Assembly: GCA_031269635.1 (NCBI GenBank) | Contig: JAISYY010000367.1 | Span: 1 to 9,977 of the forward strand | From: Tannerella sp. | GTDB taxonomy: Bacteria > Bacteroidota > Bacteroidia > Bacteroidales > Tannerellaceae | DNA: 9,977 nucleotides | Reading direction: 5' to 3' | In this document: one piece after another, positions 7,789 through 9,977 of the stretch | Position numbering within the stretch: position 1 is the first letter of the stretch | How the letters are laid out: each line of letters opens with the position of its first letter | Program-made: the position numbers and the translations under genes | Notes under the pieces: generated by a model | The model's database searches: none | Told to the model about the DNA's origin: nothing | What the model saw: the letters and a program-made list of their open reading frames with translations, nothing else

Positions 7789-7880
7789 GGAGTCGTCAGG
7801 AAACAGGTGTTATTCCGCGCGAAGTATAAGAGACGATAGGAAATTGTGTTTCGACAATACTGTGATTTTACCGAATCATA

Positions 7881-7912
7881 TTTCGACAAACTGGGACTTA
7901 TCCTTATCTTTG
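7881..7912 (+). promoter_or_regulatory. Bacteroidota-type promoter
   Basis: TATCTTTG at 7905-7912 matches the TAnnTTTG -7 consensus exactly, and TTTCG at 7881 sits about 20 nt upstream in the place of the TTTG -33 element. A second copy of TTTCGACAA (7849-7857 and 7881-7889) lies 32 bp upstream. The nearest downstream ATG is at 7939. Confidence 0.5.
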
Positions 7913-7938
7913 CAGTCATTTTTATTGCATTATCACGT

Positions 7939-8025
7939 ATGGAAGCAACGTTATTACGCTTGAACAGACATTGGGAGGGAAAGAAATACCCGTCCCTGCA
8001 TGAACGGGATTTTCTTTGGAATTGA
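7939..8025 (+). pseudogene. short ORF, probable 5' remnant of a disrupted gene
   Basis: A 28-codon ORF starting MEATLLRLNRHWEGKKYPSL and ending at TGA (8023-8025). It starts 26 nt after a good -7 box, as an expressed gene would, but stops just before the transposase remnant. After the stop, the same frame reads open for 24 more codons, with an ARDFL that echoes ERDFL. I do not recognise the protein. It looks like the beginning of a gene whose remainder was lost when the insertion-sequence remnant and its neighbours were rearranged; a real micro-protein is possible but less likely. Confidence 0.35.
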
Positions 8026-8090
8026 AAGTTGAAAGTGATAGATGCCCGGGATTTCCTTCACTTGATGGCATTTAATTTTCGAGAAAGGGA

Positions 8091-8450
8091 TTGTACTTGA
8101 CAAATGATTGGGAATCATCGGAGCAGGAAGTAATCGAATATTATAACCTTCGCGGAGCAAGTGAGAAAACCTTTGATATACAAAATAACGATTTCGGTTG
8201 GGGGCGTCTTCCCTGTTCGGATATGAATTACAACACCGTTTATCTGATACTTACGGCCATGCTAAAGAACATCTATAATCATATCGTACAAAAGGTATCG
8301 GAAGTTTTCGACGACATAAAACCCACTACCCGCCTCAAGCGCTTTATCTTTTGTTTTATCTGCGTAGCCGGAACATGGATACGACAAAGCCGGCAGTATA
8401 AACTTCGACTCTACACCGACAGACCCTGTCACAGGGTCAGATTCGGATAA
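8091..8450 (+). pseudogene. IS1380-family transposase, C-terminal remnant
   Basis: About 120 codons (initiated on paper by TTG at 8091) matching the C-terminus of Bacteroides-type IS1380 transposases: LTNDWESSEQEVIEYYNLRG, then SEKTFDIQNNDFGWGRLPCS, NTVYLILTAMLKNIYNHIV and PTTRLKRFIFCFICVAGTW, ending in LYTDRP. It retains the third acidic catalytic residue in a Y-x2-R-x3-E signature (Y18, R21, E25). Family members are around 430 aa, so roughly the first 300 residues, with the two catalytic aspartates, are gone. Upstream, the frame meets a stop at 8073, and no left-end sequence was found. It cannot encode an active enzyme. Terminal inverted repeats were not identified, so the element borders are undefined. 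Confidence 0.85.
8422..8438. repeat. short palindrome in the transposase tail
   Basis: GACCCTG-TCA-CAGGGTC is a perfect 7-bp inverted repeat with a 3-nt centre, located where the transposase frame ends (codons for DRPCHRVR). The frame after DRP appears to depart from the family pattern here, so the palindrome may mark an inserted or rearranged end. No T run follows. Confidence 0.5.
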
Positions 8451-8690
8451 TTAGATGCTTTATATCTGCCTGAATCGCCTGCTTGAGAAACAAACGGGCA
8501 GGGAAAACTATGCCCAAATGTATCCTCACGCCCCTTTTGCCCCATCTTTTTCGCGTTGAGTACCGATGAACGTACCTTGCCGACATCAAAATCTCAACAT
8601 ATAACTCAAAAACCGTACAAAAATCGCGCCGAATATTTACGGAGTCTCTCCTGAAATTTTACCGAAAATGACAAATTATTTGGTTGCGGA

Positions 8691-8721
8691 TTTTAGGTAT
8701 TACAAAAAAGGTGTAACTTTG
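8691..8721 (+). promoter_or_regulatory. promoter of the toxin-antitoxin-like operon
   Basis: TAACTTTG at 8714-8721 is an exact TAnnTTTG -7 box, with TTTTAG 19 nt upstream (8691) as a weak -33. It leaves a short leader before the ATG at 8738 or 8750. Antitoxins often repress their own promoter, but no operator is evident beyond the TTTGCATTTGCAA stretch at 8718-8730 (TTGCA occurs near the start site). Confidence 0.6.
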
Positions 8722-8737
8722 CATTTGCAATTTTGAA

Positions 8738-8974
8738 ATGATAATTGATATGGAGACATTAAATATTGAAATCGTCAATCCGAAGGCTAAAATGCTTTTG
8801 TTGAATTTGGCTGAAATGAGATTAATTAACATTAAGTCTGATCCGACCTTATCGGAAGCGTTAGCCAAACTCCGTAAAAAAGAAGCCGAAGCGCCTTCAT
8901 TAGAGGAAATAACGCAGGAAGTAGAAATAGTCAGACAGGCTCGATATGAACGAAAAATACAGAATAATAATTGA
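8738..8974 (+). CDS. small antitoxin-like protein upstream of a PIN-domain gene
   Basis: Small charged protein (78 aa from the ATG at 8738, or 74 aa from the ATG at 8750, which gives the more natural start METLNIEIVNPKAKMLL). The N-terminal part predicts beta then helix (LNIEIVNPKAKMLLLNLAEM), and the C-terminal half is strongly charged and helical (EALAKLRKKEAEAPSLEEIT), the layout of antitoxins with a DNA-binding or dimerising N-terminus and a toxin-wrapping tail. It overlaps the next gene by 29 nt, so the two are translated together. It is much more AT-rich than the Sus locus. No DNA-binding motif can be named with confidence; the antitoxin role is inferred from the PIN neighbour. Confidence 0.75.
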   Translation: MIIDMETLNIEIVNPKAKMLLLNLAEMRLINIKSDPTLSEALAKLRKKEAEAPSLEEITQEVEIVRQARYERKIQNNN

Positions 8975-9359
8975 CACCAACTTGTGGATTAGTTTTCTGT
9001 TGTCAAAAAAGTTTGATTTTATTGACAATCTGTTACAGACGGAAAAAATACAATTGATTTTTTGCGAAGAATTGTTTGACGAACTGGTAGAAGTAATAAG
9101 CCGTCCCAAACTAAGAAAAATCTTTACAAAAGATGACAGGGAATTAATATTCGGTATTATAAACAAATATGCGGTTTACATCCCTGTTGTATCAGCCATA
9201 ACTGTCTGCAGGGATGCAAAGGATAACTTTTTGTTGTCATTGGCAAAAGATTCAAATGCCAATTATTTGCTTACCGGCGACAAAGATTTACTCATATTAA
9301 AAACCTTTGACAACACGCAAATAGTGACTGTAACTGAATTTCGAAACGAAAAAAGATGA
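8946..9359 (+). CDS. PIN-domain putative toxin (COG1569-type), predicted ribonuclease
   Basis: Single PIN domain (137 aa), the usual length for toxin components of this family. Acidic residues expected to bind Mg2+ are present: D10 in IIIDTNLW, E46 in EELFDEL, D93 in CRDAKDNFLLSLA and D112 (with D114) in LLTGDKDLL. The RDxxDNxxLxLA and TGDKDLL blocks, together with an early SRPKLRKIF, are characteristic of the COG1569/TIGR00305 putative toxin group. Activity would be RNA cleavage in the cytoplasm, held in check by the upstream partner; many members of this group have not been tested for toxicity. All catalytic residues look intact. The base composition is low in G+C compared with the Sus genes, in keeping with acquisition by transfer. 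Confidence 0.87.
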   Translation: MNEKYRIIIDTNLWISFLLSKKFDFIDNLLQTEKIQLIFCEELFDELVEVISRPKLRKIFTKDDRELIFGIINKYAVYIPVVSAITVCRDAKDNFLLSLAKDSNANYLLTGDKDLLILKTFDNTQIVTVTEFRNEKR

Positions 9360-9487
9360 ATAAAGACATGAACCTTTTTTATTATGGCCAACTTTCAGGG
9401 GAAGCAGGGGTACATTTCTTCATTTTATCTGCCGACGCCATCTTCCGTTCATCCGGAAACAGTAGCGATAAGAAAAAGTCGGCATAA
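9356..9487 (+). CDS. 43-codon ORF coupled to the PIN gene, hypothetical
   Basis: Begins with an ATG that overlaps the PIN gene stop (ATGA at 9356-9359) and runs 43 codons to TAA: MNKDMNLFYYGQLSGEAG at the start, SGNSSDKKKSA at the end. The overlap is typical of translational coupling, so it could be a third member of the operon, but an ORF this short can arise by chance. The DNA also contains inverted repeats (GCCGAC 9431-9436 with GTCGGC 9478-9483; TTCCG 9443-9447 with CGGAA 9454-9458), so a structured RNA tail or transcript end is an alternative reading. No family recognised. Confidence 0.3.
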   Translation: MNKDMNLFYYGQLSGEAGVHFFILSADAIFRSSGNSSDKKKSA

Positions 9488-9520
9488 TTTTTATGAGAAA
9501 TAAAATAATGTTTATATTTG
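9488..9520 (+). promoter_or_regulatory. Bacteroidota-type promoter
   Basis: TATATTTG at 9513-9520 is an exact TAnnTTTG -7 box, with a TTTTT run at 9488-9492 about 20 nt upstream as a possible -33. The start site would fall at about 9525, on the ATG of a 19-codon ORF. This promoter may serve the transporter gene at 9700 with a leader of about 175 nt. Confidence 0.5.
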
Positions 9521-9524
9521 CATC

Positions 9525-9584
9525 ATGGAAGAAATAAATGGACAGCAGGTTTATCCCGCATTGGTTTTGCTGGCTAATTTATAA
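9525..9584 (+). CDS. 19-codon ORF, possible leader peptide or gene remnant
   Basis: ATG-initiated ORF MEEINGQQVYPALVLLANL ending in TAA. Its ATG lies only 4 nt after an exact -7 box, so it would be leaderless or nearly so. It could be a leader peptide in the long upstream region of the transporter gene, the stump of a lost gene, or chance. Nothing downstream (9585-9699, very AT-rich) shows an obvious attenuator hairpin. Confidence 0.2.
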   Translation: MEEINGQQVYPALVLLANL

Positions 9585-9699
9585 ATCTTTCTTTTTCTAT
9601 CGGAGTAATTACAAAATAAAACAATTTAGCAGTCATTAAAAGATAAAAAATTATTATTTAACAAATAGCTTTCATATTATATAATCGTCAATAAAAATT

Positions 9700-9977
9700 A
9701 TGAAACAAAACAATAGTATTAAAGCAAAACGCAGCTCGAAAGCCTACATCCTGTTTACGGCATTTATGGCTTTGTTAGTCATTGTCGGATTTGCATATTA
9801 CGGCGTACCTTTTTTCTATGATTTTATGGAAGGGGAATTTGGCTGGACCCGAACCCAGATTACTTCCGGAAATGCAATCGGGAAATTATTGATTGGTCCG
9901 CTGTTTGGTTTCATTGCCGGTTGGCTGATTGATAAATACGGCCCGCGCTCGCTCATGATGACCGGTATCGTATTTGC
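9700..9977 (+). CDS. major facilitator superfamily transporter, N-terminal part (runs off the window)
   Basis: The first 92 codons of an inner-membrane secondary transporter are visible. After a basic N-terminus (SIKAKRSSK), the first membrane helix covers about residues 15-38 (YILFTAFMALLVIVGFAYYG). It is followed by a periplasmic loop with FGWTRTQI, a second helix (about 57-77), and the MFS motif A loop G74-W-L-I-D78-K-Y-G81-P-R83 between helices 2 and 3. The W-(S/T)-R-xQ pattern before helix 2 is common in monocarboxylate and oxalate/formate-antiporter-like MFS proteins, so an organic anion substrate is possible but unproven. A near-consensus TAGCTTTC at 9666-9673 may be a promoter close to the ATG, besides the one at 9513. 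It appears unrelated to the preceding operon. Confidence 0.85.
   Translation, partial: MKQNNSIKAKRSSKAYILFTAFMALLVIVGFAYYGVPFFYDFMEGEFGWTRTQITSGNAIGKLLIGPLFGFIAGWLIDKYGPRSLMMTGIVF

Larger units (their letters stand above)
7693..8737. other. gene-poor scar region between the uptake locus and the toxin-antitoxin pair
   Basis: About 1 kb without an intact gene. It contains tandem repeats (7729-7788), a promoter-like site with a 28-codon ORF (7905-8025), a transposase remnant (8091-8450), a short palindrome (8422-8438) and, from 8451 to 8700, non-coding sequence in which I recognise nothing except a weak GGGCA/TGCCC inverted repeat (8496-8515). The last ~60 bases carry the promoter of the next operon. 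No clear terminator was seen after the phosphoesterase gene. Confidence 0.6.

Noticed and set aside
8091..8450. Intact small gene of 119 codons
   Set aside because: It aligns by eye only to the C-terminal quarter of IS1380 transposases and lacks the first catalytic residues, so it is a remnant.
8900..9166. 88-codon minus-strand ORF across the antitoxin/PIN junction
   Set aside because: Low-complexity Ser/Ile/Phe-rich shadow of the AT-rich plus-strand genes.

Overview
The window looks like a Bacteroidota (Bacteroidales-type) chromosome. It carries a SusC/SusD outer-membrane pair under an ECF sigma/FecR-type anti-sigma system. There are no clear Shine-Dalgarno sites. Several Bacteroidota-style promoters (TAnnTTTG -7 box) sit in the gaps, and there is a remnant of an IS1380-family transposase of the kind common in Bacteroides relatives. 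Species cannot be fixed from sequence reading alone.

Layout. Bases 1-7692 form one co-directional nutrient-uptake locus: the 3' end of an ECF sigma factor (1-96), a FecR-type anti-sigma factor (170-1240), a 178-bp gap, a TonB-dependent SusC-type transporter with an N-terminal STN signalling domain (1419-4817), a SusD-like surface lipoprotein (4832-6406) and a secreted calcineurin-like metallophosphoesterase (6409-7692). The last three genes are packed 14 and 2 nt apart and are probably one transcript. The expected logic is that substrate binds SusD/SusC, the STN domain signals across the periplasm to FecR, the sigma factor is released, and susC-susD-phosphoesterase are transcribed. No glycoside hydrolase is present in the window. 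The only enzyme is a phosphoesterase, which hints at a phosphorylated or phosphodiester substrate.

The most interesting signal is in the FecR-susC gap. On the minus strand there is a TAnnTTTG promoter box overlapping the susC start codon, and about 85 nt further along a 13-bp hairpin followed by a T6 run, i.e. an intrinsic terminator. The hairpin is fully paired only in the minus-strand RNA. This predicts a cis-antisense RNA of about 120 nt against the susC leader, in the same position as the antisense RNAs known from Bacteroides fragilis polysaccharide loci (DonS type).

Bases 7693-8737 are a scar-like zone without an intact gene. It holds 23-bp tandem repeats, a good promoter driving only a 28-codon ORF, and the last ~120 codons of an IS1380-family transposase. 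An 11-bp sequence is repeated upstream of the promoters at both ends of this zone.

Bases 8738-9359 encode an AT-rich toxin-antitoxin-like pair (small antitoxin-like protein, then a COG1569-type PIN-domain protein). A 43-codon ORF follows, coupled by an ATGA overlap. After another promoter and a 19-codon ORF, the window ends inside the N-terminus of a major facilitator superfamily transporter (9700 to the edge).
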